Shown here: one piece after another, positions 1 to 11,199 of the stretch | Numbering within the stretch: position 1 is the first letter of the stretch | Layout of the letters: the number at the start of each line of letters is the position of its first letter | Assembly: GCF_901709675.1 (NCBI RefSeq) | Contig: NC_051087.1 | Span: 13,581,384-13,645,383 of the forward strand | Reading direction: 5' to 3' | Source of the DNA: Syngnathus acus | Lineage: Eukaryota > Chordata > Actinopteri > Syngnathiformes > Syngnathidae | DNA length: 64,000 nt | The notes under the pieces: generated by a model | What the model saw: only the letters and a program-made list of their open reading frames with translations | The model's database searches: none | Told to the model about the DNA's origin: nothing | Translations under genes and position numbers: made by a program

Positions 1-910
1 TCACTCAAACAGATTGGACATGCGATTGGCAACTGATGTAAAATTTGTGGCAACTGCTGTATTTGAAGAAAGGGATTTACCCATGAGTTTGTTCTGATGG
101 TTTCCACCAAGGAGCATTTTAGGGAGCACTACGAGCGCAAAATGAGGTCTGAAGTGATGGAGCTGGATGTGTCAGTGGAACAGGCAAACATACTACTGAG
201 TTACAAAATATTTTTGTAAAGCCTGCAATCTGGTCAAGACCCGGAGAGGGTATCCACCCTTTTCCGACTGAGGACCATGGTCTCAGCTTTGGAGTTGCTG
301 ACTTTCATCCCGACCGCTTCACACTCGGCTGCAAACTGCTCCAGTGAGAGCTGGAGATCACGGCTTGAAAAAGCCAACAGCACCTCATCGTCTGCAAAAG
401 CAGAGATGCAATGCTGAGATCACCAAACCGGACATCCTCTACACCTCAGCTGCGCCTAGAAATTCTGTCCATAAAAGTTATGAACAAAATCGGTGACAAA
501 GGGCAGCCTTCGCGGAGTCCAACCTTCACTGGAAATGAATCCGACTTACTGCCGGAAATGCAGACCAAACTCTGGCATCAGTGATAACAGGACCGAACCG
601 CCCTTATCAGTTGGTTCGGCTCCCCGTACTCCTAAAGCACCCCCCCCAGAGAACTCCCCAGGGGGCACGGTCTTCTCCAGGTCCACAAAACAAATGTGGA
701 CTGGTTGAGCACCCTCAAAGATCCTGCCGAGGGTATAAAGCTGGTCCACTGGTCAACTGTTCCACGGCCAAGGTAAAAACCACAGTGCTCCTCCTGAATC
801 CGAGATTCGACCTCCCGACGGACCCTCCTCTCCAGCACCCCTGAATAGATCTTACCAGGGAGGCTGAGGAGTGGGATTCCTCCAGTCCCCCTTCTTAAAA
901 AGGCCAATGT
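1..910 (-). mobile_element. Degenerate Rex3/RTE-like LINE reverse transcriptase fragment
   Basis: Read on the minus strand, this stretch encodes pieces of a non-LTR retrotransposon reverse transcriptase. Around 890-650 it reads PLLSLPGKIYSGVLERRV and then a CGF.LGRGTVDQ segment. After a frameshift it continues with LYTLGRIFEG and PVHICFVDLEK (about 749-600). Near 383-399 it has the catalytic FADD motif in the context AFADDEVLLAF. Frameshifts and stops break the frame, so it is a dead copy. The block order and wording match the fish LINE usually called Rex3 (RTE clade); the clade name is from memory. It lies upstream of, or in an intron of, rims1. Confidence 0.75.
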
Positions 911-2305
911 TCACACTTTCAAATGATCACCTCTTCAACATTACAAGGAAATCACAATGTCCCATCACTAGTGAGCTATTATTAGAACAGGCCAGTGTTG
1001 ACCTATGTGGTCCTTGGGGGCTCCCTTGCGCCCGTGAAGACCATGTTGGTGATCTCAGCTCTAGAGCCTGCTCACTTATTTGTATCTTCCGGAGTCCCCA
1101 AAAGACCAGCATGTTGCAAGTGCAAAGCTCAGGAAGGAACATATGGTGGTACCACTAAGTCAGCAAGATAGGAAGTTGCAAAGCCATCTATTATTCCATG
1201 AGTAATTAGTAAAACTACAAACCACATTTCGTGGGAGCCAGTGCAAGTTGATAACGACAATGGAACATGATCCAAGTTTAGTTTTAGTCATGAGACTCGC
1301 TGCAGCATTTTGTACTCACTGCTGATTTTTAATACTCAACAGTGTTGTGTCCAATATAATTTGATTTTTGCTGAGTCACCCCGGGGAGTCTAATTTTGTC
1401 AAAACTGACCCTTGTATTGTATATGGCAGGATCAATAATCAACTCAGTTCTCTCGGGGTTAAAAAGCAAATAATTACAGGATAACCATTGTCTAATCTCA
1501 ACAAGATGCACGTCCACATTACAGCAATTGCATGGTTTCTTACTTCTACAGGCATGTACGTATAGTTGAATGTCATCACTTATATTTGATATAGCAACAT
1601 ACTCTACATCATTTCTTCAGCAGTGGTGGAATTTTAGTCCGATGTAATGTCAAACTTAGAACTGTATCGATTTACTAACCCCACTTGGAATTATTGTACA
1701 AAAGTTTTCATATAAAAACACAGGCTTTTTGTAACTTATTAAAGCAAGACAGCATTCTTGCCTATAAGTATTGCCACACGCACGCGCACACACGTACCCC
1801 CCACACAAACACATAGTCAAGACACGGACACACGAACATCTCCATATAAGGTATTGGGAGACTTGTAACCAGGTCAAATGCAATGAAAGCACAGGGGAAG
1901 TGCAACTTTGAAAGACCCTGGAGCACTGCACAGAAAGCTTTACTTTCCCTTCTTGTGCAAGACAAAACACTGACTCTGGTTGTGTTGTTGGTCTCCTTTT
2001 TCTTTCTGCTGCATGTCTAATTGTAACTTAATAGAATAAACCTATAATTCATCAAATTGTCTGACAACCACCATTTATTTGTGACTACATTTGCTTGGAT
2101 ATTTCATTTGTTTCACGGACAAGCATCCCATTGGATACTTTAATGTGTTTATGTCATCATGACATGTACAAATATTTTTAATGAACTGTACCACATTTCA
2201 ACATTTTGTTCAAAAAGGTTAGGGTTAGGAATTCATTTGTGTTCATTGTACTGTAACTGTATTTGCTTGTGTTTTGTATTAGTAATTCTGAACTTTTGAT
2301 ATCAG
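911..2305. other. rims1 intron, no recognised feature
   Basis: AT-rich non-coding sequence ahead of the first visible rims1 exon. It holds a short CA/CG-rich purine-pyrimidine stretch at about 1772-1830 and a pyrimidine-rich run near 1990-2010. I see no exon with supporting splice sites and no clear transposon ends. Confidence 0.5.
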
Positions 2306-2422
2306 GAGCCTGGATGAGATCCATCAGAACCGCCACCACTCCCAGTCGCCTTCCCATTACCATGACTCCCATTTAGAGCATCAGCGCTCCGGTGACTCAG
2401 ACTACGAGTACTCTGAAGACAG
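2306..2422 (+). CDS. rims1: rims1 exon (first in window), Ser/His-rich linker
   Basis: This 117-nt exon follows a TATCAG acceptor and ends at AG|GTAAAC. Its first base completes a codon, so entry and exit are both phase 2. It encodes SLDEIHQNRHHSQSP followed by a His-rich stretch ending DYEYSEDS across the next junction. It belongs to the low-complexity linker between the two C2 domains of RIM, the presynaptic active-zone scaffold that couples Rab3 vesicles, Munc13, RIM-BP and calcium channels. The N-terminal zinc-finger, PDZ and C2A exons lie outside the window. The call rests on phase continuity with the clearer exons downstream. Confidence 0.75.
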
Positions 2423-2509
2423 GTAAACTTTTTAGGTATTTAGATTTTTGTGGATGACTCTGTGCTTAACATTTATTTGCTAACATCGAATGTATTATTA
2501 TCATTATTA

Positions 2510-2766
2510 TTGTATTTTCAGTACTATAAGCCGCTACATTTTGCACAAGCTTTGAACCCTGCGGGTTCATAGTCCAGTACTGCTCATCTAGTATGGATTT
2601 TTCATGATTTTTATGATATTGTATGATTATTCTTTTGCATATTCTCTTATATATGAAAATTAAACATTATAATACCTGCATTTTATAGTCCAGTATGGCT
2701 TATAGTATATGAACAAAACAAGATTTTCCCCTAATTTTAGCTGGTGCGGCTAATGGTCCAGAAATT
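2510..2766. mobile_element. Decayed CCGTATTTTCCGG-type MITE
   Basis: The left edge reads GTATTTTCAGTACTATAAGC. The right edge reads GTGCGGCTAATGGTCCAGAAA before ATTACTG. Internal text repeats the 'TATAGTCCAGTATGGCTTATAG' theme in degenerate form. These are eroded versions of the ends seen intact at 23770, 46729 and 49071. It sits in the intron between the first two visible rims1 exons and has no coding capacity. Confidence 0.5.
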
Positions 2767-3119
2767 ACTGCATTAATGTGTTGATTAAAAGAATTAACAA
2801 AGAGCTAGGTTTAAAGATTCTTATTCCTTGCGTAAAAAGCACAATTCAGTAGATATTAATTGTTTTCGAAATACAGTCTAATTTCATTTGCAAATTATCT
2901 TCTATTTGCATATTATCTACAGTGGGCAACTAGTGATTGCCACATAGTTCTATTTCAATGTCAGTGTACTGCACAGTATATTTAATAATGGCTCAGAGTG
3001 ATGTATGACATGTTTTTTCTCATTCATAAAATCACATGCCTGTCTAAGTTGCCATCCTCTTCTGTTGTGTTTTTTCGGGCGATTTTTCAATTGTTCACCC
3101 ATTGTCATGGCAATGACAG

Positions 3120-3182
3120 TGAGGCCCTGGAGGTGAACAGGTCAATCCGAGGTGGGAGTGCAGAGTGCCTACACACAAACAG
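3120..3182 (+). CDS. rims1: rims1 exon, AECLHTNR cassette
   Basis: A 63-nt exon from a CAATGACAG acceptor to CAG|GTAAAA, phase 2 in and phase 2 out. It encodes EALEVNRSIRGGSAECLHTNR. The SAECLHT motif closely matches the same position in mammalian RIM1 and RIM2. Because the length is a multiple of three with symmetric phase, it can be skipped without shifting the frame. Confidence 0.85.
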
Positions 3183-3592
3183 GTAAAAAAAAAAGAGATA
3201 ATCATTGTCCAGTTTTATTTTACACTATACCCTATTTTCTAACCATTCATCCTCAGTCTATCCTTGCAACATTTAACACACTATGTTGGTATTGTTGCAA
3301 ACTATGTGTGTGCCTGTTTGTGAGTGTCGGTGTCTTTTATCATTAATGTTTTGTGAGTGTCTACTGGTAGATTATCACAAAATTCCAATAGGTTTAAATG
3401 CACACTTTACAACTAATATAATAGTATAATCAAGAAAGTCACTGTGTGAAAAGATTACTGCACAAGTTGTCCTCAAAGAAAGCGATTTTCTTTTGATGAA
3501 TATGTTTTATGTGTTTTATGTTGTCACTCACGGCAGTTGTATACGTGTTCAACTTTTTTGTCTTTGTGCATGGCCTTCGTTCATACAAGCAG

Positions 3593-3670
3593 GGGTGCAT
3601 GTAAACCTAGCAACACACTCCCTCCCAAAATGCCCCTGTTAGTAAATGGCATCCATAAAGACATGTACAG
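3593..3670 (+). CDS. rims1: rims1 exon, TLPPKMPLL cassette
   Basis: A 78-nt exon after the acceptor CAAGCAG and ending TAC AG|GTAAGC, phase 2 to 2. It reads GACKPSNTLPPKMPLLVNG then IHKDMY. The TLPPKMPLL core is the conserved element of this RIM cassette. It joins in frame to YSSTLPA at 5690. It is too short to show as an open reading frame in its own phase, so homology and splice sites define it. Confidence 0.85.
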
Positions 3671-5689
3671 GTAAGCACAAAAGGGCTGTCCTTGTTCCCT
3701 CTTTGTTTGCCCTGTCTAGTTTTTGTTCATTTGTGCAGTTTGTGAGCCATTTTGTTGCTACAGCTTTTTTTCCTCAACACATGAAATGTCCCTCTGGCTG
3801 CTTGTGTTGGTGCCAACTGGTTTTACCATATTGTTGCTTTTGTCAACAATGATGGTACTGTGGACCTTCCCTATGTATCTCCTCACCGTTTGACCCAGTG
3901 TTTTAAGCAAAAAATGGGGAGGTGAATTTCATTGGAAACACCACTGTATTGGGGTTGGGTAGCTTTGTTACGGACGTTTGTTGATCAGGTCAAGGATTTC
4001 CATTGTCTTAAAGTTTTGGTGTTAGGTTGTGTTGTTGTGAATTAAGGATGTTCAAACTCACCTCACAGCCAGCATAAGTCAAGACAGACAAACTGCAGGT
4101 CCAATGTATTTACAATTTTCATTCTCCCTGCGTCCAGCTACAGTTCACCTTTTTTAGCAAGTAGATATTAATTAAGTTTCAGTATATAAGTATGTTACAG
4201 AACGTACGTACAATCTTTTTGGGTTCACGCCAGAGCTGTCAGGATCAAATATTTTTATGGATCATTCGATCAATTATTCCATTGACTAGTCACATAAAGT
4301 TTTATTTTGCGTGAATGTGTATTACAAAACAATTGTTTTTTCTGATTACTGTTTATCAACCAATTAACCAACCATTAACCAATTATTATTGTTTATTTGG
4401 TATTATGCAGTGGTTAAAAACAACAACAATTAAACAACAATTAAGCATGATCACAAAAAAGAATTGTTTTTGTACCCTCTGACCTTTTGGAAAATTATTC
4501 TCTTACTGGTTCGGTCATTATTTTCCAAGGTAAAAGCAGATAGTTGTCTTATTTTGATTGAACACAAAAGATAGTCAGCTTTCATGGACTACATAAATCA
4601 AATACTATTATCTGTTAAGAGGTTGAAATCGGAGCATTCTAAAAAATCCTTACTTGATTATTGAAATTGTTGTCTGTGGAGTTGCGGTCAATTATAAGAC
4701 GAAGGAGACAAAGGCAAGTTATGTCTCCTTTACTCTCCACTCAAAACTGACTGATAATACATCAACTGCAAGCAAAAGAGGTAAAAGGATGCAAAAAGCT
4801 GATAACAGAGCTGCCAGCCAATAGAAATGCACGTCAACAATTTGACTCAATTTTCGCATTCTCAACATTGTCAAGTGTTAAGCATTCCCTCCAACATTGA
4901 TATTTATATTGAATTTGGGTTATATTTTATCCAAAAAATTAAATGACAACTTGATTTGCTTGCAAGATCACAATCAGTGTTTATATGTAGTATAGGAACA
5001 TTGAAACAAACAAAAAGACACAAAATAGGCAAGCACAGATGTCATAAGTATTGATTGATAAGTGTGACATGTTCAGAAATGTCACACTTATCAAGGCAAA
5101 TTTATCAAACACTGTTAAATCAGTTCAATCAGTCCAACCCAGCGGCGCCTGGAAAGCGGACTTTAAACCGATGATGATGATGATGTTAAATCAGAAACAT
5201 TTAGGCAGCTATCACGGTACTTTCTGTTTGCACCCACATTTGAAACCAATTCACACTACTTCAGGTGCACCACTTAACAGACTGATGCTAACTGCACAAT
5301 TGACACAGCGTAAGATAAAACAAACAAACAAACAAACAAACAAACAAACAAACAAACATAAAACAAACATTGAGAGAGAACGTCTGGGCTAGTCTTACAT
5401 AATAACTTTACACTATGTTGTTTGTCATCCAGTTCGGCTTTTCATTTTTGAACCATTCCTGTTTTACCGAGCTGAGCTGTAACAATGAACACAGAAGTCA
5501 ATTGGAAATCATGTTTTGGTGTCACCAATTGATGCGAGTGGTGCTCAAGGCTTTGTCGTTTCCACACTGGTGTTCCCTTCACATTCTTTCTTTCTGTTCA
5601 CATCTTTTAGATGCATGTGTCATTTGGTCTTTTTTTTTTTTTGCCTTTCTTTGTATATTTCACTTTTCATGGGCATGGATGGTGTACAG
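3671..5689. other. rims1 intron with (AAAC)n repeat
   Basis: A 2.0-kb AT-rich intron. It contains an (AAAC)n microsatellite at 5317-5357. It also has a short segment at about 5135-5180 (CCCAGCGGCGCCTGGAAAGC, then a GAT run) that looks like the 3' end of a retroposon. The 3' end has a long poly-T tract (5631-5642) before the acceptor. No extra exon was found. Confidence 0.5.
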
Positions 5690-5809
5690 CTCCACCCTCC
5701 CCGCATGCCTAAAAAGCAAGCTGCCCCAAAGGCAAGAGGGAGGCAACAACGTGCATCGTAGTATCTTTGCACACCGTGTCCTCAGGTTCACTGATGAGGT
5801 CACAGTTAG
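5690..5809 (+). CDS. rims1: rims1 exon, YSSTLPACLKSK..VLRFTDEVTV cassette
   Basis: A 120-nt exon after GTGTACAG, ending GTT AG|GTAAGA, phase 2 to 2. With the previous exon it reads YSSTLPACLKSKLPQRQEGG and on to VLRFTDEVTV. The LPA.LKSK and VLRFTDE blocks match the corresponding alternative region of RIM1. The variable middle segment (HRSIFAHR) is fish-like. The symmetric phase makes it a cassette exon candidate. Confidence 0.88.
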
Positions 5810-6448
5810 GTAAGAAAATGCCTCTTCACATATCCTCTGCTCGTCTTCTGACTACCCCCAACGTGCCCTTCCTTCAACGCACAGAGGCTTAAGCCTGCAC
5901 TTGACATTGCAAATGACAGCATTAAATGAGCACTAAAATCTTAAGCCTTTTTATACCTCCATGTAAGGCCCTCAGCCTGAAACTATGATGTGCAATGTCA
6001 TGCGATGGTACTGAGCCAGCCATCTGTTGTCTTTGTGTAGCATGACATGACAACCAAAAGCAGTAGCAGTCATATGCATCTGATAATAAGATAAAAGCTA
6101 GCTTCTCTTCCCTCGCTCACGTGCAGATACTTTTCCACTTAGACCCTGTTCCCATGGCAACTCACCAACCTTCTATTTGAGTGCTCTCACAGTATATGCA
6201 AGGATGAATGGCTTTGATAAATGGCCTTCGAGTCATTCCATGTTACCGCACTGTCTGATTGCCGTCCTTATTCTGTCGTCGTCTCTTGTTTGTTTCTCTG
6301 TTTTACTTCTCATAATTATTCCATTTTTCCATTCACATATCCCCCTCCCCCTAATTTTCTACATTACTTCCACCTTGTCTCCTGTCCTCCATCGCTCCTC
6401 GTTGATTTCTACCTTACTTCTCTCTGCTGCTATGCTGTGGTGGTGCAG

Positions 6449-6538
6449 TGACCTGCAGCCATCGTTGGATAGAGTGAGGAGTGCCAGCACCACATGTTTG
6501 AGACCAGACAGCAACTTTCACTCTTCTGACAAAGACAG
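6449..6538 (+). CDS. rims1: rims1 exon, DLQPSLDRVRSASTTCLRPD
   Basis: A 90-nt exon from acceptor GGTGCAG to GAC AG|GTATTA, phase 2 to 2. It encodes DLQPSLDRVRSASTTCLRPD followed by SNFHSSDKD. The LQP.LDR.RSAST.CLRPD motif is a strongly conserved stretch of the RIM linker and is one of the surest exons here. Confidence 0.92.
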
Positions 6539-7298
6539 GTATTAAGAATAAATAGTTCTCATGTGCGCACACCAACCTAACATCATTCGTACAAAAATTC
6601 ATGTCATTCATTTTATGTCCCCACTCTAGTTTGTGTCATGCTACAAACCATACGCAGTTTATTTGTCATTGACATCACAATAACTAACCCTTCAAATGGA
6701 ATGTGTAATCTTCAGAATTTTTTATTTTCAAAGCGGCAATATACTATATTGTAGTTAAAGTGGTTGTCGCGACAAACTCTGTCATTGATTAATTCAGACT
6801 AATGCCTGGCTACCTTTACACGAAACAACGGGGGAATTATTTGATAGTGAAAAACTCGAATGAATGTTTGGAATTGTTAATCACTTCTTGAACCAAGTGA
6901 GGAAAAACAGCTATTGAATGAGTAACAACTCACGTGAAGGAAAGTCGAACTACATCCACACAGACCGCTGCTATAGCAAACTCCCCACGGTAGAAGTACT
7001 GGCAAGATTATAAGAAAAATTTCCCCCTCCCATAAAAAAATAAAGTTCTGTATTTATTTATTTTTTCATGATTTTTCATGTTTTTTGCGAGGATAACAGA
7101 TGGAGGATCTGGTTTGACTTGTGTTTCTCCTCTTTCCAAGTTGTCTTCTACATTAGAGCCCTTTAACCACGGGGGTTTGTAATGATATCCTACCAATCTT
7201 GACAATGCAAATCAATTGGATCTTTGAATTTCTTGCTTTGTAGACCCTCACCCAGAGCCACTATATTCTCTGCAATTGCCCATGACAATCCGGTATGT
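6539..7298. other. rims1 intron segment, nothing recognised
   Basis: Non-coding AT-rich DNA between the exon above and the hAT element that follows. I see no splice-supported exon, repeat array or transposon end. Confidence 0.4.
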
Positions 7299-8306
7299 CA
7301 GGCATGTCCAAAGTCCGGCCCGCGGGCCAAATCCGGCCCCTGGTCAGATTTCATACGGCCCGCAGCTTCAGTCTTATACAGTAATATATTATTTATGGCC
7401 CGCCTGCACTGTCAAACTGACGAAAAAAATCATGAAACTTGAAACTGTAATTCATCCTATTTACAAAAGGTGGCAGCACCACCCGCTCTGCTCATTTCTG
7501 CCATGGCGACTGCAAAGAAAACGAGGAAAGTTGACATTGAGGGCCGTCGCTTTCAAAAGAAATGGGAATTACAATACTTCTTCACTAAAAATCAAGGCAA
7601 TTGTGTTTGTCTAATTTCTAAAGAGACGGTTGCCTTGTTTAAGGATTTCAACCTAAAGAGACACTATCAGACTAAACATGCTAACACATACAACAAGCTA
7701 ACAGGGAGTGACCGCGCTGATAAAGTGAAGCAGCTCCAAGCTGAACTGGCATCACAACTGATTCTTCACGTGGGGCTGTGAGTCAAAAGTAAATCAAAAG
7801 TAATTATTACTTAATATTAAATATTACGAAGTGGCCATGTTAATACTGTTGATGTTATGAACCTGTAGACGTGACATAAACTATTACTTTCTGAAAGATA
7901 TTGTAAATGACAAGAGCAAAATTCCCTTGTTTTAAGTTTTAATAATAACAGCCAACTTTGCATTACTTAGAACTCCAGTTTAAAATGTTCATGAGGCAAA
8001 AATAATTTTAAACTCATGTAAATTTAAGGTATTTCATACAGTTTGTTCAATGTTATCTGACTCTTCAGATATGAATGAAAGGCAGAATTTGTGTTTTTAG
8101 AGTTGTTCACATCTGCCTGACTGGCTTATATTTGGTTATTTTGTCATTCAAAAATAAAGACAATTGGGACAATGACATTTGTTTTATAACAGTGTGTATT
8201 TGCATGAAATCTTTGTAGTTAAAAAATGTCCGAAAAAACTATTGGTCCCCGGGCCCCTTCACTTTATCAAATCTGGCCCTCCTTGCAAAAGGTTTGGACA
8301 CCCCTG
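7299..8306 (+). mobile_element. Non-autonomous hAT element with transposase N-terminal remnant
   Basis: The ends form an inverted pair: CAGGCATGTCCAAAGTCCGG on the left and TTTGGACACCCCTG on the right. They are flanked by CGGTATGT (7291-7298) and CTGTATGT (8307-8314), a 7/8-match 8-bp duplication typical of hAT elements. Inside, an open frame from about 7504 to 7781 encodes TAKKTRKVDIEGRRFQKKWE, then VCLISKETVALF and LKRHYQTKHA. This is the zinc-finger-like N-terminus of the GTF2IRD2/ZBED-type hAT transposases. The catalytic domain is deleted, so the copy cannot move itself. It lies in a rims1 intron. Confidence 0.85.
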
Positions 8307-8390
8307 CTGTATGTAGTCCAGTGGGTGTTAAACATTTTAGATCTAAAAAATGCTCTCAATATGAGCGCCATTCACAAAAAAAAAAAAAAA

Positions 8391-8552
8391 GGTAAAGACC
8401 CAATGATTGTCACACACACATCTGGGTGTGGTGAAATTTGTCTCTGCATTTAACCCATCCCCGATGGGTGCAGTGAGCAGCAGCGATGCCGCGCCCGGGA
8501 ATCATTTGGTGATCTAACCCCCCAATTCCAACCCTTAATGCTGAGTGCCAAT
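8391..8552 (-). repeat. Truncated tRNA-derived SINE (same family as 62.6 kb)
   Basis: On the minus strand this matches the body and tail of the SINE seen complete at 62595-62919: the 'ACTCAGCATTAAGGGTTGGA' segment, the 'GATCACCAAATGATTCCCGG' segment and the 'ATGGGTTAAATGCAGAGACA' segment. The tRNA-like head is missing. A poly-A run sits at the tail side (about 8376-8390). Confidence 0.75.
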
Positions 8553-8847
8553 CACTGTCATTCCAAAAACAATGACATGATGCAGTTTGAACTTGAGGGA
8601 GCCTGCGTAACTCAGATACAAAACTTACAAACCTCAGCCAATAAGCTAGTTTGCACTTTGAGTCTCAAATTGTTCATACTTTGGTGTTTCAATCAGGTAA
8701 CCAACTAGTGGTCTGCCGTGCACTGGATCATTTGAATGAATTTGTGGAGGTTTGCTGCCTCCAGACTTAGCCACACTAGTCATGCGGTGTATTCAGTCTC
8801 TTCCATGCATCTGGTTCTTCACCTCCCGCTACTCCACATATTTCCAG

Positions 8848-8925
8848 GTGCTTCAATTCATTGCCCTGCAAGAGCCCCTCAAATCCCCGGATCTTAGTAG
8901 AACACGTGGCCTCTGCGGAAGACAG
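8848..8925 (+). CDS. rims1: rims1 exon, NPRILVEHVASAEDR cassette
   Basis: Found by eye, not as a long frame. A 78-nt stretch after the acceptor ATATTTCCAG ends GAC AG|GTATCA, phase 2 to 2. It reads CFNSLPCKSPSNPRILVEHV then ASAED. In mammalian RIM1 the equivalent cassette has the pattern PRI...H.ASPE.DR at the same place in the exon order, so the match fits in position and phase. The N-terminal half is diverged. Confidence 0.7.
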
Positions 8926-9372
8926 GTATCAGGCCTGACCTTTCTGCTGTCTCCGCTCCAACATACGTATATGCTGCCACTTGCTGCTTGCCTGCTTATA
9001 TCTTTCTGCTGACACTTGCCCTGCAGACTATCATCCATTATAGGATATCGTTGTTGTAGTCATCTGCACTGTTTGGACCCTTTCTTGTAAACATTTGTGG
9101 GCTGAGGCTGTTGTAATCTCCCGTTTGTTTTCACCCGTGCTTACGACTGTGTACTCAATCTGAATTGGTGCAATTGTGTCTTATAAGCTCTTTCTTGTAA
9201 AATGTCGGTTGGATGTGCAATGATTGCCTATATTCCTTTCTGATTGAACCAGATTCTCAGCCTGATATGTACATATCGACAAGTATTCATTTTTTAGTTT
9301 TGTCATTGTCATTGCCATATCATGTTTGTTTCTCCTCTTCTCTTTCTGGGCTGTTACTGTTTACCCTAACAG

Positions 9373-9438
9373 GGAGTGTAGCAATGCATCAAGTCCAGAC
9401 TGTCTAAAAGGCAGCAAAAAAACCTTGGAGGGTGACAG
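9373..9438 (+). CDS. rims1: rims1 exon, Ser/Lys-rich cassette
   Basis: A 66-nt exon after CCTAACAG, ending GAC AG|GTGAGA, phase 2 to 2. It encodes ECSNASSPDCLKGSKKTLEG then D. Similarity to mammalian RIM1 is weak (a basic, Ser-rich stretch of similar size). Position, canonical splice sites and frame continuity support it. Confidence 0.65.
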
Positions 9439-9761
9439 GTGAGAGCATTCATCCTCCCATATGCCATATTCCATATTCTTCTTGCCTCACTTGATCAATT
9501 TAGCAATATTTTATATTGTTATGTATTAATTGTAGCCTTTAACGGTTGCCATAAAGCATAAACTAAAGCTCTTCCAGCTTCCAACAAAATATCACTATCT
9601 CGTGGTTATGAATATATACGTACATAGTCAATAGAATTTGCATAATGTACATACCGCAGACTTTAGCGAAGTACAGATAATGGTATAAGACCAACAACAT
9701 TTTTTTGAATATAATTTGAAAAGATTTCTCTTTTTAATTTTCATTATTTTGTAAACGGCAG

Positions 9762-9875
9762 CCGCATCCAGCCCACCTCTATCCTCAGGGGCAGTAGGGG
9801 CAAAGGTTGGCCACTGAGACCCTTTGGTCAGACAGCTTTGGCTGGGTCCTCTCCAAACTCTCTGCAGACAGACAG
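9762..9875 (+). CDS. rims1: Probable rims1 exon, SRIQPTSILRGSRGK cassette
   Basis: A 114-nt segment after a pyrimidine-rich tract and AACGGCAG, ending CAGACAGACAG|GTGCAT, phase 2 to 2. It reads RIQPTSILRGSRGKGWPLRP then FGQTALAGSSPNSLQTD. It stays open in the required frame. Its end resembles the GGS.PPSPL.TR end of the matching RIM1 segment. The match is loose, so this is an inferred exon that could be optional or absent in many transcripts. Confidence 0.55.
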
Positions 9876-10796
9876 GTGCATGCTATTGTCAGCAGGAGGT
9901 CTCTCCTACTGTGTGGTCCTATTGTTGCTCATTTTGTATCCACAAGAACCCCATTAAATCATCACACCTCAAAATTTGGAAATGCTGTACAACCTTTGAG
10001 TGAGCTGGGTGGGTCAATTCTCTGAAATTCTAAAACTCTACCTGAATCCACCACAACTATTCAAACCTTTCCTAAATATTGCTTGCATAATGTATATGCT
10101 GTCCATAGAATTACTCTCCATATAAATTCTCTGTTGGGGTGTGTAGAAATGTGGGCATATTTTGTTTACTGTACATACCAACTCGGGGGCCTATTTTCAT
10201 AGACAGGCATACATGCGTAAAAACTGTTGCATCCTTGTTTATGTGGTCGGGCATAGACGCACCGACGCAGGACCCGGCACGGAAGGCTTCACAGCGGCCA
10301 ACTTTGCATCATTCTCAAATGGAGATCTTGTTGAAATTTCTTATAAATGTAATTTATGTGTATCATATCTCAGCCATGTGTACCGTGCACCTCGCCTGGG
10401 CTGAATTTTTAAGGGAATGAGGACAGCTCCCTTGATTGGCCAAGAATCAAGATATCAATATCGGTTCTGTTCTTCACCCCCTCAACAGCACAAATGCTTA
10501 TTTTCCTATTTCTACCTGCGCCTGTTTACAAAATGCCAAAAGGTAGAAAACTTCACCCAGCCATGCGCACATTTAGACTGCACATTGTGCTAGACTTGCG
10601 CTGGGCACATAAATTGGGCTCTGTCTCTCTCTTGCCTCTCCCCTGCCTGTTTGCTAATTTGTCCTGTTCCCTCCCATTTTTACCAGATCATCACTTTTGA
10701 TTTTGTCTGTCTAATCTTGTATCGCCCCCGAATAACATTTTTGGTGTTTTCTTCCACTTCTTAATCTCTTTCTGTCTTAATGTCTCTGTCTGCCAG
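9876..10796. other. rims1 intron, nothing recognised
   Basis: About 0.9 kb of intron with no splice-supported exon or recognisable transposon. A pyrimidine-rich stretch at 10740-10796 leads into the next acceptor. Confidence 0.4.
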
Positions 10797-10903
10797 AACA
10801 CACCCTCATGGTAGCCCTTCCTCCCCAATGGGGACTCCCTCATCAGGCCGCAGGGGCCGGCAGCTTCCACAACTCCCGGCTAAGAGCAGCAGCATAGAAC
10901 AAG
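10797..10903 (+). CDS. rims1: rims1 exon with RIM-BP-binding proline motif
   Basis: A 107-nt exon from CTGCCAG to CAAG|GTAAGG, phase 2 in and phase 1 out. It encodes a Pro/Ser-rich stretch and then SGRRGRQLPQLPAKSSSIEQ. The R-Q-L-P-Q-L-P core is the PxxP motif that in RIMs binds the SH3 domains of RIM-binding proteins and so helps tether calcium channels. The GRRGRQLPQ.P wording is nearly invariant in RIM1 and RIM2. Confidence 0.92.
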
Positions 10904-10975
10904 GTAAGGTATGATGTGTGAATGCAAGTACTCTGTTTGCTTTGATCGAGGGACAAACGTCAAACATTGCTGCAC

Positions 10976-11105
10976 CACTACTACTACCACGACCACCACT
11001 ACTACTCCTTCTACGACTACTACTACTACTAATACTACTACTACTATTACGACTACTACTACTACAAATACTAATACTACTAATACTACTACAACTACTA
11101 CTAAT
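10976..11105 (+). repeat. (ACT)n-type trinucleotide microsatellite
   Basis: An imperfect run of ACT/ACG/AAT triplets directly in the intron, about 70 bases downstream of the rims1 donor at 10904. Its translations are poly-Thr, poly-Leu or poly-Val in different frames and are artefacts. Confidence 0.95.
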
Positions 11106-11199
11106 ATCAATAATCATTGTCATCATAACAGCAGTACCCCTCCGTGAGCCGTCACCTTATGGTAGAGGTGTTTCTGTGTTCCACTGATTCTAGGGGCTA

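Noticed and set aside
10806-11187. Poly-Val, poly-Leu or poly-Ser proteins
   Set aside because: Translations of the ACT trinucleotide repeat in a rims1 intron.
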